Part shown: piece after piece, positions 40,109 through 48,158 of the stretch
Numbering within the stretch: position 1 is the stretch's first letter
How the letters are laid out: the number at the start of each line of letters is the position of its first letter
Assembly (NCBI GenBank): GCA_023426435.1
Contig: JAFAAS010000018.1
Location: 1 to 64,000 of the forward strand
From: Verrucomicrobiota bacterium
Lineage (GTDB): Bacteria; Verrucomicrobiota; Verrucomicrobiia; Opitutales; Opitutaceae
Length of the DNA stretch: 64,000 nt
Direction of reading: 5' to 3'
The notes under the pieces: generated by a model
Database searches by the model: none
What the model was told of the DNA's origin: nothing
The model's input: only the letters and a program-made list of their open reading frames with translations
Translations under genes and position numbers: made by a program

Positions 40109-40188
40109 CGGACGTCTGTTGCGCGAGCTGCGATCTTCTCAACGCTCCGCCTGCTTCCATTCCGGCCCGCGGCCCAAGCCCCTTTGCC

Positions 40189-42108
40189 ATGTCCTCCCGA
40201 CTTTTCTCCGCCCTCCTCACCGTCGCCACACTCAGCGTCAGCACCGCGGCCGAACCCATCATGGTGCCCACGATCGAGGGCGACTGGTGGCAAGTCGCCG
40301 GTCAGCCCGATCTCGGCCCGCTGAACAGTCCGCGCCAGCAACCGGTCGACTTCGCGATCTGGCAGGCGCGCGACGGCACGTGGCAACTCTGGTCGTGCAT
40401 CCGCTACACGTCGGACCCGAAAAACACGCGCGTTCTTTTTCGCTGGGAAGGCCGTGAACTCACGCAGCCCGACTGGACGCCGATGGGCGTGGCCCAAAAA
40501 GCCGATCCGTCCGTCGGCGAGTTCGAGGGCCGCATCGGCGCGCCGCACGTCGTCGAGGAAGGCGGACGCTACGTGATGTTTTACCACAGCGCCGGCTTCC
40601 ACGCGCAGGTCAGCGACGATGGGAAACATTTCACCCGCCAGCTCGCGCCCGACGGCTCGGCCCGAATCTTCGGCGCCGATCCAGGCACCTACGGGCGCGA
40701 TATCATGCTCACGCGGATACAGGACCAATGGCACGGCTACTACGGCGGGTCCACGCCGGATCCCACCGGCAAGCACTACGCCGCCGTTTTCGTGAAGATC
40801 GCCAAAACGGATTCGCTCTTTGGCGAGTGGGGCGACGAGTTCATCGTGAACTCCGAAGGCCAGGCCGGCAGCGGCGGCTACAACGCCGAATGTCCGCAGG
40901 TGATCTTCCGCCACGGCTGGTATTACCTCTTTCGCACCGAGGTTTACGGCGCCAACAACCGCACTCATATCTACCGCTCCAAGTCGCCCTACAAGTTCGG
41001 CATCGACTCGGACGTGTATCACGTCGGCACCCTTCCGATCGCCGCGCCGGAGATCTTCGAGTATCAGGGCAACGACTACGTCGCCGCGCTCAATCCGGGT
41101 CTCGACGGGATTCGCGTCGCACGGCTCGGCTGGACCGAATCGACCGCCGAGGTCTCCGCCACCTCGCCGGTGGCGGCAAGCAAACCCGCCGCGCGTCCGA
41201 TGAAGCCTTCGCTAGCTCCCGAAACTCTGTTGCTCGCCACGCCGCCCGAACTCCCGCCGGAGCTGCGCAGCCCTCGCGCGGAAGTCGCCGAACACACGCT
41301 TTTCCCCGACGCGCAGGGCACCTGGCATCTCTGGGCTTCTATTCGCAACACCGCCGCGGGCGATGTTCTCGGCCATTGGGAATCGAAGGATTTCTTCTCC
41401 GACAGCGCCTGGCGTTGGACCGGTGAAATCGCGCGCGGCGATCGCTCCGCCGCCGCCAATATTCGTGCTTCACTCCGTTCGCCCGTTGTCGCGCAACACG
41501 ACGGCCGGTGGTGGAGACTCCATAGCGAGCCCTCCAACGATCGCGACGCGACGGAGCGTCGCATCGTCGCGAGCGTTTCAGCCGACGGACGCGCGTGGTC
41601 GCCCTATCGCGGCGCCGACGGAGGATCACAGGTCTTTTCCGGACCGGGAGCCGCTCGCGATCCATTCCTTGTTCGTTTCGGCGACACTTGGCACTGCTAC
41701 TACACCGGAGACTACGACAACGACGAACGAAACTCCGCCGTCTATGTCCGCACATCGCTCGATCTGCTCGAGTGGTCCGAGCCAAAGATCGTTCACGAAG
41801 ATTACGAGCCGGTCGGCGGGCGCCGCGCAGACACCCACGAATCGCCCATCGTCGTTCAGCGCGCGGGCTGGTATTATTTGTTCCGCACCGCCGGCGGTGA
41901 CGGAACTTACGTCTATCGCAGCCGGGATCCGCTCGATTTCGGACGCGGCTACATGGTCAACAAAGCCGTCGCCAAACTCCCGCTCACTTCGCCGGAACTC
42001 GTGGTCGGTCCCGATGGACGCGATTACGTGACATCCTCCCGCGACGAAGCAGGAGCACGCATTCGGATGTATCGACTTATCTGGGACAACAGCGAGGCTG
42101 CACAATGA
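40189..42108 (+). CDS. Exported protein with two tandem GH43/32-like propellers, 639 aa
   Basis: A signal peptide (SSRLFSALLTVATLSVSTAA) precedes two similar halves joined by a Pro/Ala-rich linker (about 325-360). The first half starts IEGDWWQVAGQPDLGPLNSP and has DGTWQLWSCIRY, GRYVMFYHSAGFHAQVS, GWYYLFRTEVYG; the second repeats these as QGTWHLWASIRN, DGRWWRLHSEPS, TWHCYYTGDYDNDERN and GWYYLFRTAGGD. The repeated W-x-L, YYLFR and YVYRS blocks are those of five-bladed propeller hydrolases. It is a paralogue of the propeller in the 21496 protein, but without the golvesin-like domains. The ATG at 40189 starts the signal peptide. It is followed 36 bp later by the GH78 gene and is probably in the same operon. 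Confidence 0.75.
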   Translation: MSSRLFSALLTVATLSVSTAAEPIMVPTIEGDWWQVAGQPDLGPLNSPRQQPVDFAIWQARDGTWQLWSCIRYTSDPKNTRVLFRWEGRELTQPDWTPMGVAQKADPSVGEFEGRIGAPHVVEEGGRYVMFYHSAGFHAQVSDDGKHFTRQLAPDGSARIFGADPGTYGRDIMLTRIQDQWHGYYGGSTPDPTGKHYAAVFVKIAKTDSLFGEWGDEFIVNSEGQAGSGGYNAECPQVIFRHGWYYLFRTEVYGANNRTHIYRSKSPYKFGIDSDVYHVGTLPIAAPEIFEYQGNDYVAALNPGLDGIRVARLGWTESTAEVSATSPVAASKPAARPMKPSLAPETLLLATPPELPPELRSPRAEVAEHTLFPDAQGTWHLWASIRNTAAGDVLGHWESKDFFSDSAWRWTGEIARGDRSAAANIRASLRSPVVAQHDGRWWRLHSEPSNDRDATERRIVASVSADGRAWSPYRGADGGSQVFSGPGAARDPFLVRFGDTWHCYYTGDYDNDERNSAVYVRTSLDLLEWSEPKIVHEDYEPVGGRRADTHESPIVVQRAGWYYLFRTAGGDGTYVYRSRDPLDFGRGYMVNKAVAKLPLTSPELVVGPDGRDYVTSSRDEAGARIRMYRLIWDNSEAAQ

Positions 42109-42144
42109 TTTCGCCGATGCGGCGCGCCGCCTTCCTTCAATTTC

Positions 42145-45048
42145 ATGAGCATGCGATTTAGTCGTCGCGATTTTCTCCGTATGGCCGGATTCGCGACGAT
42201 CGGACTGCCCGGAGCAGAACCGGGCACACCTTCAGTGCGTGCGGCAGGCACTCCGGCCGCCGCCAACGAGCCTCTGGCCCAGCCAGTTTGGTGCGACGAC
42301 CACGGGTCGGGACGAAATGTTTTCGCGCATTTCCGCCTCGCCTTTGTGCTGAACGAAGCACCCGCCGACGCCTGGCTCCACCTTTTCGCGGATACGCGTT
42401 ATCGCCTCCGGGTGAACGGTGAGATCGTGAGTTACGGCCCCGCCGCGTTTCTCGTCGAGCATCCCGAATACGATTCCATCGATCTCGCGCGCTGGCTGCG
42501 CGTCGGCGAAAACGAGCTGACGGTCGAGGTCAACTCACGCGGCGATACGTCGTTCCAGGCGGAGCGATCCCGTGGAGGTTTCGTCGCTTGGGGCGGGGCT
42601 CACGGTGCAAATTCCGCATTGCTCGCCGATTTCTCCACCCCCGGCGAATGGCACGTTAGGCGCGCGGATGCGTGGGCGCCTGAAGCGCCGCCGTTTAGTT
42701 TTGCGCAAGGCCCCGTCGAAATCGTCGACCTTTCTCGCCTGCCCGCGCACGGCAACGTCGTCGACGGCAGCACTTCCGATTGGCAGAAGCCGGTTTTCGC
42801 GGACCGCCGGGCTTGGGGAACGCTGTCTCCTCGGTCCGTGCCTCGGCCGGTATTGGATTTTTGGATTCCGCAGCGAATCGCGACACTCGCGCCTCTGGCA
42901 AGTTCGCTCACTCGCGTCTCCGCCAACCGGAGCTTGCCCGTTTCCGAACGCCCGGAACGCGGCCAGCGTTTCGCCTGCGCCATGTGGCTGCACGCGCCTT
43001 CTGCGCTCAGCACTCACCTGTCCGTCACGCCGGGAGAATTCTGGCTCAACGGCCTGCCCCTCGTTCAATCCGCCTCGTCCATGCGTCCGCTCGAGGCACG
43101 GTTCCCGATCGAGCTGCGCGCCGGTTGGAATCTCCTCTATGGCGAACTTCCGCCGCTTGCGCGAACTCTCGGCGTGATCGTCGGCTGGCCGCGTGAACAT
43201 CCCCTGCGAGCCGCTTCGCATCCGCGCGACGATGCGCCGGAGAATCGCATCCGCTTCACTCCGCTGCTCTCCCCCGAACGCCTCCCTTCCATTCGCAGCG
43301 ATGTGCCCGCCACGGAGGCCGGGCTCGAGCGGTTCGGCGAGTTGTTCGATGAAGGCGATATCCACACTTCATTCCCTTCACGCGAGATCGCTTGGGATCA
43401 ACCCGTCGCGGCCATCGTCGAACGCCCCGACGAGATTGCGCCGCGGGAAATACCGCTCAGCGCAGCGGGCGAAGGTGTCGTGGTTTACGATTTCGGACGC
43501 GAGTTCATCGGCCACATTTCGATCGAGATCGATTCGCCCGCCGGCGGCACGATCGACGTCGCCAACGAAGAACTGCTGCAAACCAACGGGGCCGTGCGGA
43601 TGTTCCGGCCCAACCCGGGCATCAATCCCGTCGATCGGATTCACCTCCGCCCGGGCCTGAATCGCTGGGAAGGGTTCCACGCCCGCGGTGGTCGCTACGT
43701 CCAGCTGACCGTTCGCTCGAGCGGTCCCGTCACCCTTCGTCGCCTCGGGCTGCGCAATGCGCTCGTGCCCGTGCCGACAAGCGGCGCGTTTTCGTGCAAC
43801 GACGACGTGTTCAACTGGGCGTGGGACACCGGCATCGCAACGCTCGAAGCGAGCCTCACCGACGGCTGGGTCGATCCGTGGCGGGAACAGGGCCTCTACA
43901 TCGGCGACGTGCTCGTGGAGTATCTGGCGCATCGTATCTGGACGCGCGATACGACGCACATCGTGCGCGCGCTGCGCATGTGGGCCCGCAGCCAGCTGCC
44001 CGACGGGCAACTCCAGGCCGTCGTGCCGGCGTGGTTTCGACGCGCGCATGCCGACTACACCCTGCTGTGGATCGTCATCCTGCGCGACTACGTCAGCCAC
44101 ACGGGAGATCGCGAGCTCGCGCAGGAACTTTGGCCGACAGTCGAGCGCATCTGGTCGAGTCCCACCTGGCGCTCGGGTCCGCGCGGTCTCTGGACCGCCG
44201 ACGGCATGAATGTCTTCGGCGATTGGGGCGCGACCGAAGCGTCGATCGAAGGCGACGCCAACGGCATCCTCAACGCGTTTCGCGTCGGTGCGCTGCAAGC
44301 CAGCGCGGAGCTCGCCGAAACCATCGGCAAAAGCGAGCGCGCGGAGGCGTTTCGCCGCGAACGCGAGAGCGTAGCCGCGGCGTTTCGCGACGTCTTGTGG
44401 GATCCCTCCCGCAATGCCTTCGCTCCCGGTCTGCGTGGCGGCGTTTTCGTCGACACCGCCTCAGCGCACGCCAACGCGCTCGCGCTTCTTTACCGCATCG
44501 CCTCACCCGATCAGGAAGCCGGCGCCCTCGCCACGGTGCGAACCGCGATCGAAAAAGCCGCGTCCGATCCCGGGCATTGTCACCGTCGCGGCGGCCACAT
44601 CGAACTCTACTTCCTCCATTACGTGCTCGAACTGCTGGCCGATCGCGGACTTCTCGCGGAGGCGGAAACCATCATCCGCCGCTTCTGGGGTCTGCAGCGT
44701 GACCACGGCGCGTGGTGTTTGTGGGAAGCTTTTTACCGCGGACTCCGAAAAGAAGACAGTCAATGCCACGGCTGGGCCGCGGGCCCGAGCGTGTATTTCC
44801 ATCGCACCGTTCTCGGCATTCAAACGGAGGCCGACCGCGTCACGATCGTCCCGCGCGCCGCAAGTCTCAGGCAGGCTCGGGGCGTTCACCCGCACCCGCA
44901 AGGCGACGTCGTCGTCGAATGGCGGATCGAAAACGAAACGTTCTATCTCGATGTCGAACTGCCGGCGGGTCTGGCCCACGACGTGCGGCCCGGGCCGGCG
45001 TTTTCCCATCTCGAGCCGCGCGTTACGATCCGCACCCGCACCCCCTAG
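42145..45048 (+). CDS. Alpha-L-rhamnosidase-like GH78 protein, 967 aa
   Basis: A Tat-type signal (MRFSRRDFLRMAGFATIG) is followed by the N-terminal beta domains of GH78 enzymes (FADTRYRLRVNGEIVSYGPA, then ERSRGGFVAW), the concanavalin-like domain (VVYDFGREFIGHISIEIDSP), and the (alpha/alpha)6 barrel. The catalytic region reads DGWVDPWREQGLYIGDVLVE around residues 570-590, where the D...R-E...GD pattern carries the general acid. C-terminal beta domain from about 880 (QTEADRVTIVPRAASLRQAR). It removes terminal alpha-L-rhamnose after export in folded form. ATG 42145 or the in-frame ATG at 42151 may start it. Directly downstream is a terminator hairpin. Confidence 0.85.
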   Translation: MSMRFSRRDFLRMAGFATIGLPGAEPGTPSVRAAGTPAAANEPLAQPVWCDDHGSGRNVFAHFRLAFVLNEAPADAWLHLFADTRYRLRVNGEIVSYGPAAFLVEHPEYDSIDLARWLRVGENELTVEVNSRGDTSFQAERSRGGFVAWGGAHGANSALLADFSTPGEWHVRRADAWAPEAPPFSFAQGPVEIVDLSRLPAHGNVVDGSTSDWQKPVFADRRAWGTLSPRSVPRPVLDFWIPQRIATLAPLASSLTRVSANRSLPVSERPERGQRFACAMWLHAPSALSTHLSVTPGEFWLNGLPLVQSASSMRPLEARFPIELRAGWNLLYGELPPLARTLGVIVGWPREHPLRAASHPRDDAPENRIRFTPLLSPERLPSIRSDVPATEAGLERFGELFDEGDIHTSFPSREIAWDQPVAAIVERPDEIAPREIPLSAAGEGVVVYDFGREFIGHISIEIDSPAGGTIDVANEELLQTNGAVRMFRPNPGINPVDRIHLRPGLNRWEGFHARGGRYVQLTVRSSGPVTLRRLGLRNALVPVPTSGAFSCNDDVFNWAWDTGIATLEASLTDGWVDPWREQGLYIGDVLVEYLAHRIWTRDTTHIVRALRMWARSQLPDGQLQAVVPAWFRRAHADYTLLWIVILRDYVSHTGDRELAQELWPTVERIWSSPTWRSGPRGLWTADGMNVFGDWGATEASIEGDANGILNAFRVGALQASAELAETIGKSERAEAFRRERESVAAAFRDVLWDPSRNAFAPGLRGGVFVDTASAHANALALLYRIASPDQEAGALATVRTAIEKAASDPGHCHRRGGHIELYFLHYVLELLADRGLLAEAETIIRRFWGLQRDHGAWCLWEAFYRGLRKEDSQCHGWAAGPSVYFHRTVLGIQTEADRVTIVPRAASLRQARGVHPHPQGDVVVEWRIENETFYLDVELPAGLAHDVRPGPAFSHLEPRVTIRTRTP

Positions 45049-45052
45049 GGAA

Positions 45053-45090
45053 CGCCTCTCGGAAGCATCCGCTTGGGAGGCGGTTTCTTA
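45053..45090 (+). terminator. Rho-independent terminator after the GH78 gene
   Basis: An 8-bp stem (CGCCTCTC 45053-45060 with GGGAGGCG 45075-45082, one G-T pair) is followed by GTTTCTTA. It lies 4 bp past the GH78 stop and overlaps the stop region of the convergent MFS gene. Confidence 0.65.
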
Positions 45091-46473
45091 CTTCCGGCCC
45101 GCCTGCCCGGCCGGCTCACTCTTCGGCTGAGCCGGAGCGTCGGTAGCCTCTTTCGCCCTACGTTTCACCAGGCCCGTCTTCTCCCAGTGCGCGAAGAGAT
45201 ACAAATAGCCGATGCCAACCAATCCCATGATGAAGAGGTAGTGGTAAGCGGCCATGTAGTTGTAGCGTCCTTCGGGCAAACCGTAGAGCCAACCGGAGCT
45301 GAACGAAATCCACAGCCCCATCGAGTTCGCCTGCACGAAGTTCACGAGGCCGAAAACGATCGCCAGTCCGCACGAGAGCGTGCCGAGACGATTCGTCGAT
45401 ACGTAGTCGAAGAGCAACGGCACCGCCGCAACGATCATGATCTTCGCGACCGCCCCACGAATCAGCCCAAGCAAAATCACCATGTGAAACGGCGGCAGCG
45501 CATTGGGCGCGATATATTCGGCGTAGATGTAGAAAAACACCTTCAGCCCGAGCACCACGGCCAGTCCGATCTTGAGCAACACCAGCCGGTCGAACTTGTC
45601 GGAGGCCCAGCCTCCCAACGGCACGACCATCAGCGCGATCAACATGCCGTAGCTCATGATCTCGCCGTATTCGGCTTTTGAATATCCCCACTGGTCCGTC
45701 ACGAGCAGCGGCTCGAATTGCTCGAGTCCCACCCAGAGATTCATCACCACGTAGCCCAGCCCAAAGAGCGGCAGGAGTTCGCGCGAAAACAGACCCTTCA
45801 ACAGACTCCAGATTTTCACCTCCCGGAACGGCAGCGCTTCGGCATCGGCCGGCTTCACTTCCTCGACGCAGCACCACAACAACACCGCGGCACCGATCAG
45901 GATCAGCGCATTGACCACGTAGATCAGCGTCTCGCCCGTGAAGGTGAACCCGCCCGGCAGCAGATAGGTTCGGTCGAACTGGCCGATCAGGACGTAAAAG
46001 AAAAAGATGAAAAACCCGCTCTGGATCCACTGCCGGATCGCTCCAGCCCGGCCGCGCTGCGCCGGAGGGATCACCTCCATTGTCAATGGTTCGAACGGAT
46101 GGACCAGGTGGAATGCCAGCTGGTAAACGAGCACGCTCGCGGCGAAGCCCCACAGAAACGAGATGTGCGGCAGAAACAGCGAAATGATCCCCGCCGACAA
46201 AAATCCAACGATGAGAAACGGCCGCCTCCGCCCGTAACGCGTCCAGATCCGGTCGCTCACGAGCGAGCCGATCGAGCCCGTAAGCAATCCGCACGCGAAA
46301 TTCAGGCTCGTGATAAAACCGATCAGCGCCGGATCGCTCGTGAACTTCCGCAGCGAAAACACCATCGCCGACTTGCTCAGCTGGTTGTGCACTTCATAAC
46401 ACATCCAGGGCAGCAGGATGATCGCTACCGTGAGCCACGACACCTTCGGCTGTTGCGTCAGAATCTTCTTCAT
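45088..46473 (-). CDS. MFS sugar transporter, 461 aa
   Basis: Twelve hydrophobic segments, with the MFS signature between helices 2 and 3 (SLVSDRIWTRYGRRRPFLIV) and again mid-protein (GGWASDKFDRLVLLKIGLAV). The first helix has the WLTVAIILLPWMCYEVHNQL lead seen in GPH-type and related sugar transporters. It moves a mono- or oligosaccharide across the inner membrane. The ATG at 46473 is preferred over 46509 because GAGG lies 6 bases before it. A candidate operator lies about 150 bp upstream (46625-46640). Downstream it converges with the GH78 gene across a terminator. Confidence 0.85.
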   Translation of the reverse strand: MKKILTQQPKVSWLTVAIILLPWMCYEVHNQLSKSAMVFSLRKFTSDPALIGFITSLNFACGLLTGSIGSLVSDRIWTRYGRRRPFLIVGFLSAGIISLFLPHISFLWGFAASVLVYQLAFHLVHPFEPLTMEVIPPAQRGRAGAIRQWIQSGFFIFFFYVLIGQFDRTYLLPGGFTFTGETLIYVVNALILIGAAVLLWCCVEEVKPADAEALPFREVKIWSLLKGLFSRELLPLFGLGYVVMNLWVGLEQFEPLLVTDQWGYSKAEYGEIMSYGMLIALMVVPLGGWASDKFDRLVLLKIGLAVVLGLKVFFYIYAEYIAPNALPPFHMVILLGLIRGAVAKIMIVAAVPLLFDYVSTNRLGTLSCGLAIVFGLVNFVQANSMGLWISFSSGWLYGLPEGRYNYMAAYHYLFIMGLVGIGYLYLFAHWEKTGLVKRRAKEATDAPAQPKSEPAGQAGRK

Positions 46474-46624
46474 CGCTCGCCTCGGCACGAACGCAGGCGT
46501 AAAGGACATGAGAGTCGGGACTTCGCACTCATTGCGCAGCCATTAACCTTGGGGGTGGAAAGCATCACCGGGTTAGTCTGCTAGGGAAACTACATCGTCC
46601 AGCGAGTAAGACCAACGCCCTCTC

Positions 46625-46640
46625 GTTCGTCCGGATGCAC
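46625..46640. promoter_or_regulatory. Candidate LacI-family operator upstream of the MFS gene
   Basis: GTTCGTCCGGATGCAC, matching the consensus at 15 of 16 positions, between the GH140-like gene's stop and the MFS gene's start. Confidence 0.5.
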
Positions 46641-46667
46641 AGCACAACGCAGTGCGTCCATCCCCGG

Positions 46668-48152
46668 CTAGGGGCTCCCGGCCGTGTCTCGCGTCGGAGC
46701 CGCTCCCGGCGGCAGGTAGTTCGCCGCCTCATCGTCGATCACCAACACCCAGTCCGGCCCGCCCCACTCGGGCCGCACGCGCTGTTCCTCATGCCGTCTG
46801 TAGCGGCCCGTGTTATTCGTTTCACCGATCAATCGCGCTTCGCCCGTCCGCGGATCAAACCACCACGCTCGCAAGCGCTCACCGGCAATCACGGACGTAT
46901 CGATCTCAAGGTCTCGTGAAATCGGCAGATAGATCATGATGGTCGTCGCATTCTTCTGCCCCGCGCTTCCGTCGCGCGTCACCTGAACATGATCGGTGTC
47001 CATGCCGAGATCCTTCACGAGGCTTTGATCCGGTAACCGCGATAAGAATGGCCGCGATTCGATCAGCGCGCGCAGGTGCTGCATTTGACCGGCACCGGGC
47101 GCGTTCAAACCCTCCTGCCAGCTCGTCGAAACATCCAGGATCGGTGTGTCATGCCCGGGCCGATACACCTGCCAGACGCTGTGATGGCCGTAAGTGTGAC
47201 CAAACGCCCCGGCGAATATCGCCCAATACGCCGCCTTCCGCACATCGTAGTCCGTGAAACGGGGATTCGCCGGATCGAACGCCGCCGGATGATCTTCGTA
47301 AGCCGGTTCCGCATCGAACACCGGCCGGACCGGCTGCGCGTCATACTCGCGCTCGATCATCTGCCAGTTGCGTGTCGAGAACCGCGCGTGGCCCGACTGG
47401 ATCAGGTTAAAATCCAGCCACGGCGCATCCCGCCAATATCGCGCGGCCGACGCGTAGCCCTGGCAGTGATACGTCATCAGCGAGCGCGTATCGTGCTTTC
47501 GAATACCCGCGGCCAGCGCGTTCCAGATGGCCTCGTGGCCGGCGGGACTGCGATCGCCGCCGAGCATCCAAATCACGTTGGTCCGGTCGCGATACCGCTG
47601 TCCGAGAAACTCGCCATACGCGTGAGCGTTCTCGACGTTGAACGGATGGTAGTTCTTGAAGCGCGGATGAGGTTTGTCCTCCACGTGCGATCCCCAGGTC
47701 GGCAACAGCGCCACGTAGAGCCCGCGCTCTTCCGCCCGTTGCAGGGTGTAGTCCACGAGTTCGAAAAACGCTTCGTTCGGCCGCGCGGGATTTAGCGCGT
47801 GCAAGGGCAAATGCCCCTCGCGATTCGGCGTCTCCAGTCCATCGAGCTCGCCGAGGATCACGCATTGCACGACCGTGAACCGCTTCCCCGCCCGGTCGGC
47901 GAGGTAGCGATCGATCTCGCCGCGATCCATGCGATACAGCATCTGCCAGGCAGTATCGCCAAGATAGAAGAACGGGACGCTTTCCTCCGCTACGAGGAAG
48001 CGCCCGTTCTCGCTCGCCGCCAACCGTGGCAACGCTGCCGTCGCCACGGGCGTGAGCGCTATCAACAGAAGGAAAACGCACCCGGCCAGCGTGAACGACC
48101 GGCGGCAACCCACCGCCCAGCCGCTTCCCCGATGCCGTTCGTTTTCCTTCAT
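46668..48152 (-). CDS. GH140-like (DUF4038) glycoside hydrolase, 494 aa
   Basis: A signal peptide (about 18-41, SFTLAGCVFLLLIALTPVAT) is followed by SENGRFLVAEESVPFFYLGD then TAWQMLYRM, the classic DUF4038 lead, then EERGLYVALLPTWGSH, NVIWMLGGDRSP and FDAEPAYEDHP, where the acids are catalytic in the family. The C-terminal about 90 residues (LRAWWFDPRTGEARLIGET) match the small beta domain that ends these enzymes. GH140 members include apiosidases acting on rhamnogalacturonan II; the substrate here is uncertain. ATG 48152 is preferred to the GTG one codon upstream. The TonB receptor's stop is 7 bp upstream, so the two are almost surely in one operon. Confidence 0.82.
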   Translation of the reverse strand: MKENERHRGSGWAVGCRRSFTLAGCVFLLLIALTPVATAALPRLAASENGRFLVAEESVPFFYLGDTAWQMLYRMDRGEIDRYLADRAGKRFTVVQCVILGELDGLETPNREGHLPLHALNPARPNEAFFELVDYTLQRAEERGLYVALLPTWGSHVEDKPHPRFKNYHPFNVENAHAYGEFLGQRYRDRTNVIWMLGGDRSPAGHEAIWNALAAGIRKHDTRSLMTYHCQGYASAARYWRDAPWLDFNLIQSGHARFSTRNWQMIEREYDAQPVRPVFDAEPAYEDHPAAFDPANPRFTDYDVRKAAYWAIFAGAFGHTYGHHSVWQVYRPGHDTPILDVSTSWQEGLNAPGAGQMQHLRALIESRPFLSRLPDQSLVKDLGMDTDHVQVTRDGSAGQKNATTIMIYLPISRDLEIDTSVIAGERLRAWWFDPRTGEARLIGETNNTGRYRRHEEQRVRPEWGGPDWVLVIDDEAANYLPPGAAPTRDTAGSP

Positions 48153-48158
48153 CACTGA

